A DNA stretch of 64,000 nucleotides from Linanthus parryae (taxonomy: Eukaryota; Streptophyta; Magnoliopsida; Ericales; Polemoniaceae). Below the pieces are notes generated by a model. It had not been told where the DNA came from and ran no database searches. It saw only the letters and a list, made by a program, of their open reading frames with translations. Location: positions 139,559,927 through 139,623,926 of the forward strand of contig JALGPY010000002.1 in NCBI GenBank assembly GCA_023055425.1. The letters are read 5' to 3'. A program made the position numbers and the translations under genes. Positions 39,322-50,883 of the stretch are shown here, piece by piece (positions within the stretch are counted from its first letter, which is position 1; every line of letters begins with the position of its first letter).

Positions 39322-39665
39322 AAATCAAGGAGAGAGCAAACAAGGGAGGCCGACACCCCCCCCCCCCCCCGTCGGCCCCTAGAGGCACGACCTTGGGTGG
39401 TTTCATCTGCGTGATTCTTCTTTTTCATCCTTCAATCAATTGCTAGCACAATGAGAATGGAAGGATTCTAGCTCTGATCCTAGGCGTCGATTATCCATAG
39501 AGACGTGAATATTATTTCATGAGTGAAGTCATCAAAGGAGACAAACAAGGTATTAGATACTCTCCCTTACCATCGTTATGATGTTTAGTCCTGTGATCCT
39601 TGGAGGGGTCTTGAACGGATATTTGTTCATTATATTTTGCTGCGTAATCCGTATCAAACCCTACA
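38173..39665 (+). repeat. Ty1/copia 5' LTR (1493 bp)
   Basis: This begins TGTTGGAATAG and ends CCCTACA, and is followed after one base by a Met-tRNA primer binding site. It contains a TATA-like 'ctatataaag' at about 39188-39197 followed by the transcribed-type R/U5 region, a long (GA)n microsatellite (39244-39319) and a run of about 15 Cs (39356-39370). The reverse-oriented LTR at 63324 belongs to the same family. Confidence 0.85.
39244..39319 (+). repeat. (GA)n microsatellite inside the LTR
   Basis: About 38 GA units with one interruption (GATA) lie just downstream of the TATA-like box. The long Arg/Glu or Leu/Ser open frames across it are repeat artefacts. Confidence 0.95.
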
Positions 39666-39666
39666 G

Positions 39667-39679
39667 TGGTATCAGAGCC
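39667..39679 (+). other. Retrotransposon primer binding site (initiator Met-tRNA)
   Basis: TGGTATCAGAGCC lies one base after the LTR end. It is complementary to the 3' end of plant initiator tRNA-Met, the usual minus-strand primer of copia elements. Confidence 0.9.
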
Positions 39680-41285
39680 ACATGTCGTAGAGCACAACGT
39701 GATTTATGTGTTACATTTATGTAAATTTTAAACTATTTTATGCTATTATCATGAAAAACTAAAATTGACATAATGATGCAATTTGAATATAATTCAGTAG
39801 GGAATGAGCTGATCTGAATCGCCATATTAAGATTAGCATATTTCGGGCACATATGATGTGTCAATTTGGGTTTTGAAAAACTAGGGTTTGGACACAAATT
39901 GGGGAAAAGCGGGTTTCTTCAATTTGGAAACAAGAAAAACTTGGGAAGGAATGAAGGATGGAAGGAAACAAGCTAGGGACGAAACCCTAGCCCGTCTTCC
40001 CCCTCCTCCTTGGGTGCCAAGGAAGCCACGACCAAAGGCCAGGCCCCCCTAGCGTGCGGTCTAGCCGTGTGGGCTAGTGGCCGGCCGGCCCAAGGCCCTT
40101 GTGGCGGTCCTTTGGGGTTCGACCAAGCATGTTGGTGGACCCCATTGGCCGTTTTGACCCTAGTTACCCAAATAATCAACTAAAATTGATCAAGCGAGTT
40201 AAAATTGGATTTTAACTGTATTATGTGCTTTTGCATGGTGATTGGATATTTGCCTTAGATGTGGATGTTGTGAATGTTTATTTTTGTGGTTTGGTTTTAT
40301 TGTAATAATTAATTAATTAGGTTTTACGGCCTGCGAGCCGGTCTTCTCCTCAACTTGTGAGCTCTTTATAACTAGTATTAGATAGAGTAGATGATAGTCA
40401 AGACATGGAGAAGAAGCCTAACGAATTGAAGGAACCACATGAGGACGACATTCCACAAGCTAGCTAAAAGAAGCATGGACTAAAATATGGAGGCACATGG
40501 AGATGGGCCTGCTATTTTTAGGGCTTATTGATATTCTCATTGGCTTGGGTATATTTTAGTTTAGAAGGCCATATCCACATCACGTTTATTTATTTTTTGT
40601 GGTTGTTTTTATTGTCTTCTTATTTATTGTTGGTATATGGATGATGCATGCAAATTGGTAACAAGATAAAAACAACCCGGATCTTTTATTCTGGGATTGC
40701 CCAACCCAAATAAGTAGATCAGTTGATATGGATCAACAAAACAATTAAAATTAAAAAGAAAATTCCTCAAATATAAATATTGTGTTTTTGCCTTCTCGGC
40801 ACTTAAACACTCGTCTGGATCATGACTTATCAAAATCGGACTTGTCAAAGCAAAGCGACTTGATTCATCATGATATGACGCGATGACACAAGCTAGTAAT
40901 GTGCGATTGTTAAAGTAAGAGGTTGTACGCAACTACACTACTTAAATATGATTGAAAGCTTAGAGGAAAACAGTTGTGATTATCTATGGAATAGATAAAT
41001 AAGGAGTTATTTCCAAATTGAAACAAGAGTTGCATATGATGAAATTGGAAGTTGTTCCTACCTAAATAAATGATTTTGAGTGATCTGTCAAAGCAAGATC
41101 AAAAGGAAGTGAAATATGGATCTTGGCCCATTAGAGAATATAATGATATTTTCCGCATTAATATAGAGGGGTATTAATCCGAGAAAAATAGTGGGAGCTA
41201 TGTTTAATAATCTAGCCTTTATTAAATGTAGTTATTTGTTCACAAATTACTAAAACTTGTATATTTCTCATTTTGTAGAAGTCCA
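39680..41285 (+). other. Copia element untranslated leader
   Basis: This sequence lies between the PBS and gag. It holds a GC-rich stretch (39985-40150) and a (TTAA)n-like spot (about 40308-40320), with no coding frame of note. It may include foreign insertions, but none could be bounded. Confidence 0.5.
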
Positions 41286-42590
41286 ATGGCATACAATTCA
41301 TCGAATTCATCACAATACCTACGACCGGCCCTTGAGAAGGACAAGCTTTCTGGAACAACTTTCTAGACTAGTATTGGAACTTGAGAATAGTTATCAAGAA
41401 AGAGGAAAATGTACATTCTAGAAGAGCAAGTTCCTGAAGGTCCAGAAAATTATTATGCTGCAGCCTTAAAGGAATATCAGAAGATCGTTGACGATGCTAC
41501 TGATGTGGCCTGCCTCATTCTTTGCACCAAGAAATCTGAGCTCCAAAAGCAACATGAGAACATGGATGTGTTTGATATGATCACACAATTGAAGCAGCTC
41601 TTTCAAGAGCAGGCAAGGGTTGAGCGATATAAAGTTTCCAAGGCATTGTTCAAATGTCATCTGTCAGAGGGAAACTCTGTGGGACCTCATGTACTTCGCA
41701 TGATAAGGTACTTGGAGAATATCACACGCCTAGGGTTTCCAATAGACCAAGAGTTGGCCACTGATCTCATATTGCAATCGTTGCCTGATAGTTATGGACA
41801 GTTCATTATAAACTATAACATGAATGAGATCAACAGAACTCTGCCAGATTTACTCAATATGTTGAGGACAGCTGAACAAAGCATTAACAAGGGAAATGGC
41901 AAGGCCATAATGATGGTAAAAAAAGGAAAAGGAAAGCGAGTTGGCTCTACCTCCAAAGGGAAGGGCAAGTCAGTTGCAAAACCCAAAGAAGTTTCCCTTA
42001 AACCTGCTGGTGGCGTTGCTAAGGGCGTGACTAAGGGTGATTGTTACTACTGCAGTCAACCTGGACATTGGAAGAGGAACTGCCCAAAGTATCTGAAGGA
42101 TAAAAGGCTTGGAATAGTGATTCCACCACCACCACCACCACGTATTTTTGTTATAGATGTCAATTTAATCTACTCTTCATCTTGGGTATTGGTTACTGGA
42201 TGTGAATCTCACATTTTTCAAAATGTGCAGGATCTAAAGACAACTAGAAGATTGGCTATAGGGGAGATAGACATGCGCGTAGGGAATGGAGCAAAGGTTG
42301 CTGCATTGGCCATTGGCGTGCTCGAGCTATCTTTGCCTTCAGGATTAGTTTTATAATTAGATAATTTCTATTTTGTGCCTTCTATGAGCAGAAACATTAT
42401 TTATATTTCTTGTTTGGAAGAGAATTTTTTTACTATTTCAATAAAGGACAAGTGTTGCTCCATTTATTTTGATAGTATGCACTATTGTAGTGCACAGTTA
42501 TCTAATGGATTGTATATCCTTGATCTAAATAATCCTGTCTATAACATAAATATAATAGGATTAAAACTAATGATTTAAATCCTACGTACT
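41286..42590 (+). pseudogene. Ty1/copia gag-protease remnant
   Basis: An ATG at 41286 starts a typical copia gag (MAYNSSNSSQ...), which is broken by stop codons at about 41364-41397. The frame then reopens for 316 codons (41409-42356). Visible there are the gag core (about residues 15-165 of that frame), a Lys-rich linker, and a CCHC zinc knuckle CYYCSQPGHWKRNC at 42042-42083 that binds element RNA. A protease-like block follows (about 42184) in which the catalytic DTGA motif has become VTGC, so it should be inactive. After a stop, a pre-integrase-like stretch continues to about 42715. All of this is from a dead autonomous element. Confidence 0.85.
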
Positions 42591-43615
42591 CATGGCATTG
42601 TCGTTTAGGCCATATAAACGAGAAACACATCTCTAGACTCCATAAGGATGGATTCCTAGACTCAATTGATTATGAATCATATGAGACATGTGAATCTTGG
42701 TTATTAGAAAAATGAAAAAGTCCCTTTCAATAAGAGGGGAGAGAAGACCAGTGAGCAATTGTCTCTCGTGCATACTGATGTATGTGGGCCATTTTCCACG
42801 CCTGCCAGGGGTGGTTATCTTTATTTCATTACATTTACTGATGATTTCACTAGATATGGATTTATATGCCCCATGAAGGCTAAATCCGAATCATTTGAAA
42901 AGTTCAAAGAATTCAAGAATGAAGTAGAGATGCAACTTGGAAAGAGTATTAAGGTTCTACGATCGGATCGTGGAGGAGAATACTTAAGCCAATTGACGAC
43001 TATATTAGAGAGTGTGGGATCATGTCCCAACTCACTCCACCCGGAACGCCATATGGAATGACGTGTCCAAGAGGAGGAATCAAACTCTGTTGGACATGGT
43101 TCGATCTATGATGTCTCAAACAGATCTTCCGTTATCTTTTTGGGGGCATGCTCTATTATGTGAAGCTTTCACCCTTAAACGTGTTCCATCTAAATTAGTC
43201 ATGAAGACTCCATATGAGAAGTGGAGTGGGAGGCGTCCCACACTATCATTCATGAAGATTTGGGGGCTGCAATGTGTATGTAAAATGTTTACAGACAGAG
43301 AATATCGGGCCCAAGTCGGAGAAGTGTAAGTTTGTGAGATACCATAAGGAAAGGAAAGGGTATTATTTATATCCTATCGAGAAAAAAGTGTTTGTTGCTC
43401 GGACCAGCGTGTTTCCTAGAAAGAGAGTTTGTCTCTAAAGGAGCAAGTGGAAGGACAGTAGAACTTGAAGAGATTCAAGAACCACAAACACGTGATCCTA
43501 CTATGGTACATGAACAGGAACCGCAATATGTTGTGGACGAACCTGTTCAGGTAACACGAGAACTTCGTAGGCCAAGTAGAGTGCACCAGAAGCCAGAGAG
43601 GTATGGACTTTGAAA
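42591..43615 (+). pseudogene. Ty1/copia integrase remnant, truncated before RT
   Basis: A pre-integrase stretch (about 42595-42715, with a residual HINEKH block) leads into the integrase core. HTDVCGPF (first catalytic Asp) begins near 42768 and RSDRGGEY (second Asp) near 42961. The third catalytic Glu block, normally SERRN, reads SKRRN here. Frameshifts occur near 43020 and 43300. A terminal basic 'RRPSRVHQKPERYG' tail (about 43568) marks the integrase-RT junction, after which the element stops at about 43615. RT and RNase H are missing, and the sequence passes directly into an antisense LTR of another family. Confidence 0.85.
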
Positions 43616-44105
43616 GGGGAGTAAGCAGGTAGAAATGCAGCACAAATACTCTAGAGGGGGGGGGGGGTTGAATAGATTATGCCAACTTTTTGTTAAAATT
43701 GCAAATGTGAGAGTTTCTGTGAGGAGATAAGCAAGTTCAAGGCCTTGAAAAAGATTTCAAGCCTTTGAAATGAAATACAGTTGAAGTAAAATAGACAAGT
43801 CTTTTTCAAGGCCTTGAAAAGAGTTTCAAACCCTTGAAACAAATTAGTTTGAATGCTGTATAAATCAAAGTAGAATAATGAAAAGATAAATGCAAGAGAC
43901 ACATGATATATAGAGTTCAGTCCAATTGGACATACGTCTCTACCTCAGGGATCTTCTCCCTGCAGGATTTTCAACACAATTTTTATTAATAAAAAACGAA
44001 GCCCTAGATCTCAAGCACAGAGATATACCTTACTCTGTTACAGCTTGTGGTTCTCACTAAACTATCTAGTACCTGCTCTAGCTAATTGATTAACTGATAT
44101 GAAGG
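43616..44105 (-). repeat. SIRE-like copia LTR fragment, antisense
   Basis: Read on the minus strand, this is clearly related to the 3' part of the LTR at 48173-49402. Shared blocks include 'tagctagagcaggtactagata', 'aacagagtaagg', 'gatctagggctt', 'ttgaaaatcctgcagg' and the 'ctagagtattt' end. It carries two pairs of the 'TTCAAGGCCTTGAA'/'TTTCAAGCCTTTGAAA' motif and a run of about 13 Gs (43655-43667). No target duplication was found, and the upstream part of the LTR is missing. Confidence 0.7.
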
Positions 44106-44826
44106 TTTATTTCGCTGCAATGATCAGGAAATTCTTCACTCGTTGCGACCATAATTTGGTTCGCCATGGCGGGAAACTTTATGTTTGTTTTTGTCGCGGT
44201 GGGACTTATTTCGCCAAGGTGAGATTCGTCTCATCTACTTCAAGCTATTTTCTCACCGCAGCAGGAAACTTTCTGTTATGTTTCGTTGTGTAAAGGATTT
44301 TTTTCGCCAAGGTGAGATCCTTCTAGTCGACTTCTGGCTCTTTTCTCACTGTGTCGAAAAAAAATTCACCGCGGTGAGACATTTCTTGATCTCACTGTAT
44401 GTCTTTCTCACTTTTCCACGGACTCTCGTCAATTCCTTCTTCAATTTCTACCATCCAAATGTGTCTTATGATCCCCATGCACTTTTAATGAGTTTCGAGT
44501 GAGGGTCAAATTTCTTTAATGCTTAGAGGCCATCTTACATTCCATTTAATGTCGCTTACACCAAAAATCTCCAAGTTCTATTCCTTCAACTCCCTCGAGG
44601 CCGAGTGTGTGTTTATTCAGCGGGGTATGATTTTTGATTTTCGCTCCATTTCCTGAAAATCAACAACACAACGCAACCCCTTCTTGGATCCACGCAATGC
44701 ATGTTCATTTTTATTTGAAAATTAGTAGCTATACATTGGATTCTCCTTTTTGATGAATAAATTAAGCTCTAGATGACGTTTATACACTTCTCTCTTGAAC
44801 TTGAACAAGCATAATGTTATATTTTG

Positions 44827-44955
44827 ACTTGCATGTATATTGACATTCTTAAAGTTGTGATTTGGGTGTTAGATTTATGATTTTGTACTTGCATGTATAT
44901 TGACATTCTTGAACTTGTGATTTGGGTGTTAGATTTATAATTTTGCACTTGCATG
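44827..44955 (+). repeat. 60-bp tandem duplication
   Basis: The units 44827-44886 and 44887-44946, both starting acttgcatgtatattgac, differ at only a few positions. A third unit starts at 44947 and fades after about 9 bp. Confidence 0.85.
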
Positions 44956-47355
44956 TTTTAATCACTTGTTTTTATTTGCTAACTTTTTTGTGTGTCAGAT
45001 TTATGGATGGTTTGTGATTTTTGTTTTTTACTATATTAAGCTCCTCACTAAATTGAAGTTATATTTTTTTTCTAATAAAGTAGACACACAGAGAGATTCT
45101 ACTGTGAAAATTTCATTCCTTGAAATAATTATAATTTTCAAAGTAGACTGTCCCAAAATAAATTTTACATTGAACGATTCCTAGTATTTTTTTAGTATAA
45201 ATGTATCTTCTTGAGTTTAATTTGGTTTACTATTTTACTATAGAAACTAGGTACACATGCCATTTTTTCTGAAAAAATAATTCATGTTTAACCTGCCTAA
45301 TTAGTAGTATATATGGCTCTTTAAAGTTAACATTCATGTTAATTGTTTTCTTTGTGCACATCAACTAGTTTAGATTTTTAAGTTGAGTTTTATAAAAGGT
45401 TCTCAACAAATTCTTTTTGATTTTTAAAGTAGAAGCATATGTGATGTTACAAATTTATTTTCATAATTTTTTCAAGAACTTGTGTGCATAAATCGTGATT
45501 GTGAAGTCATGGCAGTGAATCTATGAAGTCAAGTAATTTTTTATTTTCCACGACAACAGTACATAAGTACTAGAATGTATTAGAGTTGAAATCAACATTT
45601 GGTAGGAGGTCATTGTAGGAAGCTACCGTTCACGGAGGTTAGTTTTATAAGACTATGTTGTAGGACATCCATATCATATAGAACATAAGCATCAAGATTG
45701 AAAGAAAACTTTGTTGTAATCATAATTATGTGTGTGATTGTAGACGATTCATTTGTAAGTGATTAGTTCATCAAAGTCGACTAGGATACTTCGTTCCCTT
45801 TGTTTGCGCCAACTCTCTCTAAGAATTTTGGTAAGTGAATATGTGTAACCCTTGTTATGAAAATATTTTAATGGTATGTGTTATTGCCCAAACACATACA
45901 TCTTTAATTTTGATAAACTAAAAAGCATGTCCCCTATCTTGCGATATTGATGTTGATCCTATGAGAAAATTCAATTGAAAACTTATTTCAAATATGCTGT
46001 TGAAACCTCTCATGGAGAATAATTCCTTTAAAATCTAATGTAGGTGTTACGGAAATAATGAAAAATATTGTTACCTCTAATAGACTTAGGACGATGTACA
46101 ATGTCATATGTGATGATTACGCCTAGAGGTTATCTTCCTATTTCTTTGAACCTAACCCGGTAGAGGTTATAGAACCACCCCAACGATAGACTAGAACGTA
46201 CCGAGATACTCCAGTCCCGGGGTTTTATATCATCACGTTATGAAAGTACTACATGTACTTGTGAGGACCGCTAAAGTGTAGAGCTGTAGACACATAAGGT
46301 ATTTTAACTCTATTATGGATGTGGATTGATGTTAGGGGAGTACCATAATGCTCGGTTAGGGTTCGTATACCCTTGAGCGAACCCTCAACTATTTGTTTAT
46401 CGTGATCTCTCTGTTACATCGGTCATGTTTGTGGCTCTGGGATTTGTTATGTCCTAGCTCCAACAAAATAAAATAATGCGGAAAGGAATTAGTTGGTAAC
46501 TTTTTTTATCATATTTTTTGATTTAAAATTTCCTACATCATTTATTTTTTATTAATTTAAAGTTTCCGACTATACTTCAAATTATATTTGTGGTTCCCAA
46601 TCATGTCTTCGCACGTTTTAGTATGAAGTTACTTAGTTTTAACTGACTATCATCATACTGTGGTGTTTTTTTTTTCTATATCACCACATGCTCACATTTT
46701 TAGGGATGGGAACACAACAAGAGGCGTAGACTCAAGCTTACTTTAGATCACATATTTATCACAAGGCTACTTTCTTTTGTTAAGCTATCTTGTTTCAAGC
46801 TCTTGTAAGCACGTTGACCAAATGTATTTATCGTAAAGTGAATGAAATTTCTGCTTATCTTTGGGATGCATTAATCGTTAACCGAGATCCCACTTCGTTC
46901 AATTTGAGGCTTAACACTTCGGGCGGAGGGCAGTTTTTGTAATTCGTGGTGCTGCACGAAATAGGGGGTTTTACATTGGAAGTTGTTGTTAGGACGGAAG
47001 GTGCAATTGAGGAATTTATCGGCCAAATAAGTATGGTTGGGGCTCTAAGGGAAGAAGGTGGGTTGAGGTTGGCACACCTGTGTATTTGGATTTTAGTAAC
47101 CAAAATAGTAATTGATCCAGTGCCCATACGTACATTTAGTGGCTAAGGATACTACTGTGTGCACATTGTTTTGTCTGGAGAGAATGTAGGAGTAATAACT
47201 TTGTAAACTTCCAAAGAATTTTTTAATAAAGCTACTGCTCTCTTATCACTAAAGAAGAGAGATAATGCTTTAGGTATCAATGGAAAGGATGGGCAATCTT
47301 GTAATGTATTGAACGTCTTCCAGAGAAGAAGAAATTCATTATCAACGTGGTATAT

Positions 47356-47486
47356 GTGATGTGGTACCACAAGTTAATGTGATTGGTTGATCATGTTAAT
47401 TATTACTAATACTACGATATTTATATAAATGATATGGACATAAATTCATGATGAACCAATCACATTGTCTTGTGGTACCACGTCAC
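47356..47486. mobile_element. Small palindromic MITE
   Basis: The left arm contains GTGGTACCACAAG followed by ATGTGATTGGTTGATCATG. The right arm is the inverse, CATGATGAACCAATCACAT and CTTGTGGTACCAC. The whole 131 bp can fold into a hairpin with a short AT loop. The target duplication is unclear. Confidence 0.7.
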
Positions 47487-48172
47487 TCATAAAATGCTGG
47501 TAATGAATATTTTCTTATTTAGAGAGATACCTATTTTCATGTGGATAGTGATGAAAGTTTTGGTGTGTGTTCTAGAGTGTGAAAATTACCCTAGTTATAA
47601 GTCATCCTTTAGAATCCGCATGTATGAAGAGGCTTGTCGCAACTTTAAACTCTCACATGCTCCAGAAGAGTCTCTTCAGGTCCTAATAACATGTCTCCCA
47701 CCCATTAACCCAAGCTGCTAGAGGGTTATGAGAAAATGGAAGTAGATTGGAGAAGAAGAAGGCTCATAGCCTTTCTCCACATGAGTTTGTGTTATAAAAC
47801 GAATGCGTAACAAGAAGAGTAATGAATGAAGAACAAAACCAAGAAGATCACACAAACGTGGTTCACTAGTTTTGAGATTAGCTACATCCACGACTAAAAC
47901 AAACCCAATTTATTGATGAGAAAAGCAATTACAATAAACGATACACCACACAAGCTAATAGCCACAACATACACCAATGCGCAAACCGATACACGACAAA
48001 TAAAATGCCAAAAATAAATGCGTGCAGAGTAACATCCCACCAAAAAATACATGCCCAATAACATGGAATCAACTTATGCTCGCCCAATAATGCGCTTACC
48101 AACCAAATTGCGTGTCAACAACATGCGTCAATTTCTCCATACCACGAGCCAAATCCGCCACTTGAGTCAAGT

Positions 48173-49402
48173 TGTAAGTTCACATTTGGGAGATTTTGAG
48201 TTCACAGTTAATTCAAAGCTTTGATACAGGTTTCAAGCCGTGAAACTGCACAACAATTCATAGCATGAACTCACGTGGATTTCTTCCTCCTAATTATTCT
48301 CTACTCCCCTGTGTTTGATTATAATATATTATATGATGAAAAAAAAAACTATTTTTGTGTAATATCATGCCTTAATCTCATTATTTTCCTAAGTTATTTT
48401 GCAGAGATCATCAGCTAATCCCGTGTTACATGTTTAGCTAGGTTTCCTTATTTACCAACATGCATAAGTGGCAAATAATGTCTGCAGATTCAGTGCTACT
48501 GTTATGAAAGGTTATATGGACTTTACTTAAGCTCGTAGAGGGAAGATCAGATCAAAATCAATGAGGAAATCAAGCCGCTAGCTGTTGGAAGCAAGCTGTT
48601 GAGATTCAAAGATCTCTGGAGGATTTTTAGGGATTTCTGATGCAGGGTTCCTTATATATCTGCAATTCAAATTCTCTGAGGGTCAGACACTAGTTGAGAG
48701 AGATTCAGAAGCACAAAGAATTACATAGATTCATGAACTATCAAAGATACACAAGCATCACAGGAGATCAAATAATCACTCAATCCATTGTAGAACAACA
48801 CTTCAAGCTTCACAACTTTAGTGTTTTTACAGTGTTCTTCATCTGAGCTTCATTTTTATATCTTTTTATTATATTAATTATTCATCTTTATCTTGAGTTG
48901 TTAAAGTGGAACAACAAAAATTCTTATTATATCAGTTAGCTAGAGAAGGTACTAGATAGGTTGGGAAGAATCACAAGCTGAAACAGAGTAAGGGAATTCT
49001 CTGAGCTTGATATCTAGGGCTTAGGTTTAGATGAATATAAAGTTTGTTGAAATCCTAGAGGGATCAGATCCCTCATGCTGAGAGTAGGTCAATTGGGACT
49101 GAATTTGGTAACTGGTCACTGTGTTCACTATCTTGCATTTACAGTTCTTTTATTTGTCCTCATATCTGCTTTAAAACAGGTTTGAGTTCAAAGCTTTGGA
49201 AAGCTTTTCAAAGCTTTGAAAATTATCAGTAAAATTCAAACTCCTAGTTTGCATTTCAAAGCCTCGAATCTAAGTTCAACGCTTTGAAATACTTCAAGTT
49301 TTTCTCAAATTGTTTTAGATCCACTCTTTTGGCAAATGTTGCCATACTCTATTAAAACCCCCTTCTAGAGTATTTGATTTTGTATTACATACCTGCATTA
49401 CA
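48173..49402 (+). repeat. SIRE-type 5' LTR
   Basis: This LTR is 1230 bp, beginning TGTAAGTTC and ending CATTACA. It has several 'TTCAAAGCTTTGAA'-like palindromes (about 48221, 49186, 49207). A PBS-like TGGCATCAGGGC, which has two differences from the usual TGGTATCAGAGC, follows at 49412-49423 after 9 bp. Confidence 0.8.
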
Positions 49403-49524
49403 ATATTTAATTGGCATCAGGGCTTGTATCACTCTGTTGATCTAACAATCTGGTGTTCATGTGTAATGTAGGTGAAGGTGGTTTCTCACAGGGAAGAGCT
49501 ACTAACATAATTTTTTTCCATGGA

Positions 49525-49787
49525 AAATATTTATACACTTGAAGGCCTTGATGAAAATATTTATCATTGATCAAGACACTGAACTGTGGTCTATTATCCT
49601 GAATTTACCTCACATATTCTATACAGAAAAGGATGAGATTAGAACTCCCAAACCTGAAAACTCTCTCTCTACTTCTGAATTACAACATCTTTCAAAGAAT
49701 TATAGAGTCATGAATATTTTTTATTGTGCTTTGAGTGAAGATGAATTCAACATGATATCTACCTGCAGGACTGCGAAGGAGATATAG
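49525..49787 (+). pseudogene. SIRE gag fragment
   Basis: A short frame with the copia gag signature LSKNYRVMNIFYCALSEDEF and ...CRTAKEI, ending at TAG 49785-49787. Family gag would continue with WDKLEV. Here the same frame continues, after the stop, into reverse transcriptase sequence, so most of gag, all of protease and integrase and the first part of RT are deleted. Confidence 0.8.
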
Positions 49788-50883
49788 GACAAACAAGCTC
49801 CAAGAGCTTGGTATGAAAGACTGTCAAAGTTTTTACTTGAGAATGGTTTCAAAAAAGGCTTAGTTGATAAAACTCTTTTGATAAAGACTCATGAGAAGGA
49901 CACTTTGGTAGTACAAGTATATGTTGATGATATTCTAATTGGTGCTACTAATGATTCTCTTTCCAATTATTTTTAAGTCTTCTGAGTAGGGAATTTGAAA
50001 TGAGCTTAATGGGAGAGCTAAATTTCTTTCTTGGACTTCATGTACATCAAATGAAGAAGGGAATGTTTCTAAACCATAATATGTACACCAAATATTTGCT
50101 GAGCAGTATAATATGTCTCAATCCAAGGTAGCCAAAACTCCCATGAGCTCTACACTGTCCTTAGACAAGGATCAAAATGGTAAGAGTGTGAACCAGAAAG
50201 AGTTTAGAGGTATGATTGGTTCACTACTCTATCTTACTGCAATCATGCCATACATAATGTTTAGTGTTTGTATGTGTGCTAGATTCCAAGCTGATCCTAA
50301 AGAGTCTCACTTAGTTGCTATCAAAAGGATCTTTAGATATCTCAATGGTACCAAATACTTAGGGCTATGGTATCCTAAACAGTCTAAATTCTCTTTGTGT
50401 GGCTATTCAGATGCTGATTTTGCAGGATATAAGGGGACATAAAAAGCACATCACGGTGTTACCAAGTTCTTGGATCATCTGTGATAAGCTGGCATTCTAA
50501 GAAGAAAAATTCAGTAGCTTTATCAACAACATAAGCTGAATACATTGCAGCTAGTGCTTGCTGCTCCCAAGTGTTGTGGATAGCTCAACATATGAGAGAT
50601 CAGAGATATGACTTCAGAGATATTCCTATCAAATGTGACAACACTAGTGATATCTCAATTACAAAGAATCCAGTACAACATTCAAGGACTAAGCACATAG
50701 ATGTCAGGCATCACTTCATTGGAGATCATGCGGAGAAAGGGGACGTATCTTTGTCATTTGTGCCAACTATCATGCAGTTTGCAGATATCATGACTAAACC
50801 ATTGCCAGAGGACAGATTCATAGCCCTGAGTTTAGAACTGGGCATGTTGAACAAGAAGCACTGGTTGAGGGGGAGCATCAGGT
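49788..50883 (+). pseudogene. SIRE reverse transcriptase end and RNase H remnant
   Basis: Starting at QAPRAWYERL (about 49794), the RT palm motif YVDDI is present near 49920. The frame stops at TAA 49977-49979, and the rest is spread over several frames with stops and frameshifts. RNase H is recognisable from CGYSDADFAG (about 50399) to KHIDVRHHF, followed by ADIMTKPLPEDRF and the LGM terminal block (50571-50885). In a living element this protein copies element RNA into DNA; this copy cannot. Confidence 0.88.

Larger units (their letters stand above)
44106..48172. other. AT-rich TE-like intergenic block
   Basis: There is no gene. The segment 44100-44410 has two or three loose tandem units of about 95 bp with 'cgccaaggtgaga/tctcaccg' words. 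A 60-bp direct duplication is listed at 44827. A sequence ending 'cctagctccaaca' at about 46467 could be the complement of an LTR start (TGTTGGAGCTAGG), but no partner, PBS or coding domain was found. The remaining ORFs of up to 90 codons show no motif. Confidence 0.5.

Noticed and set aside
39180..39446. Arg/Glu-rich and Leu/Ser-rich ORFs
   Set aside because: They are translations of the (GA)n microsatellite in both strands.
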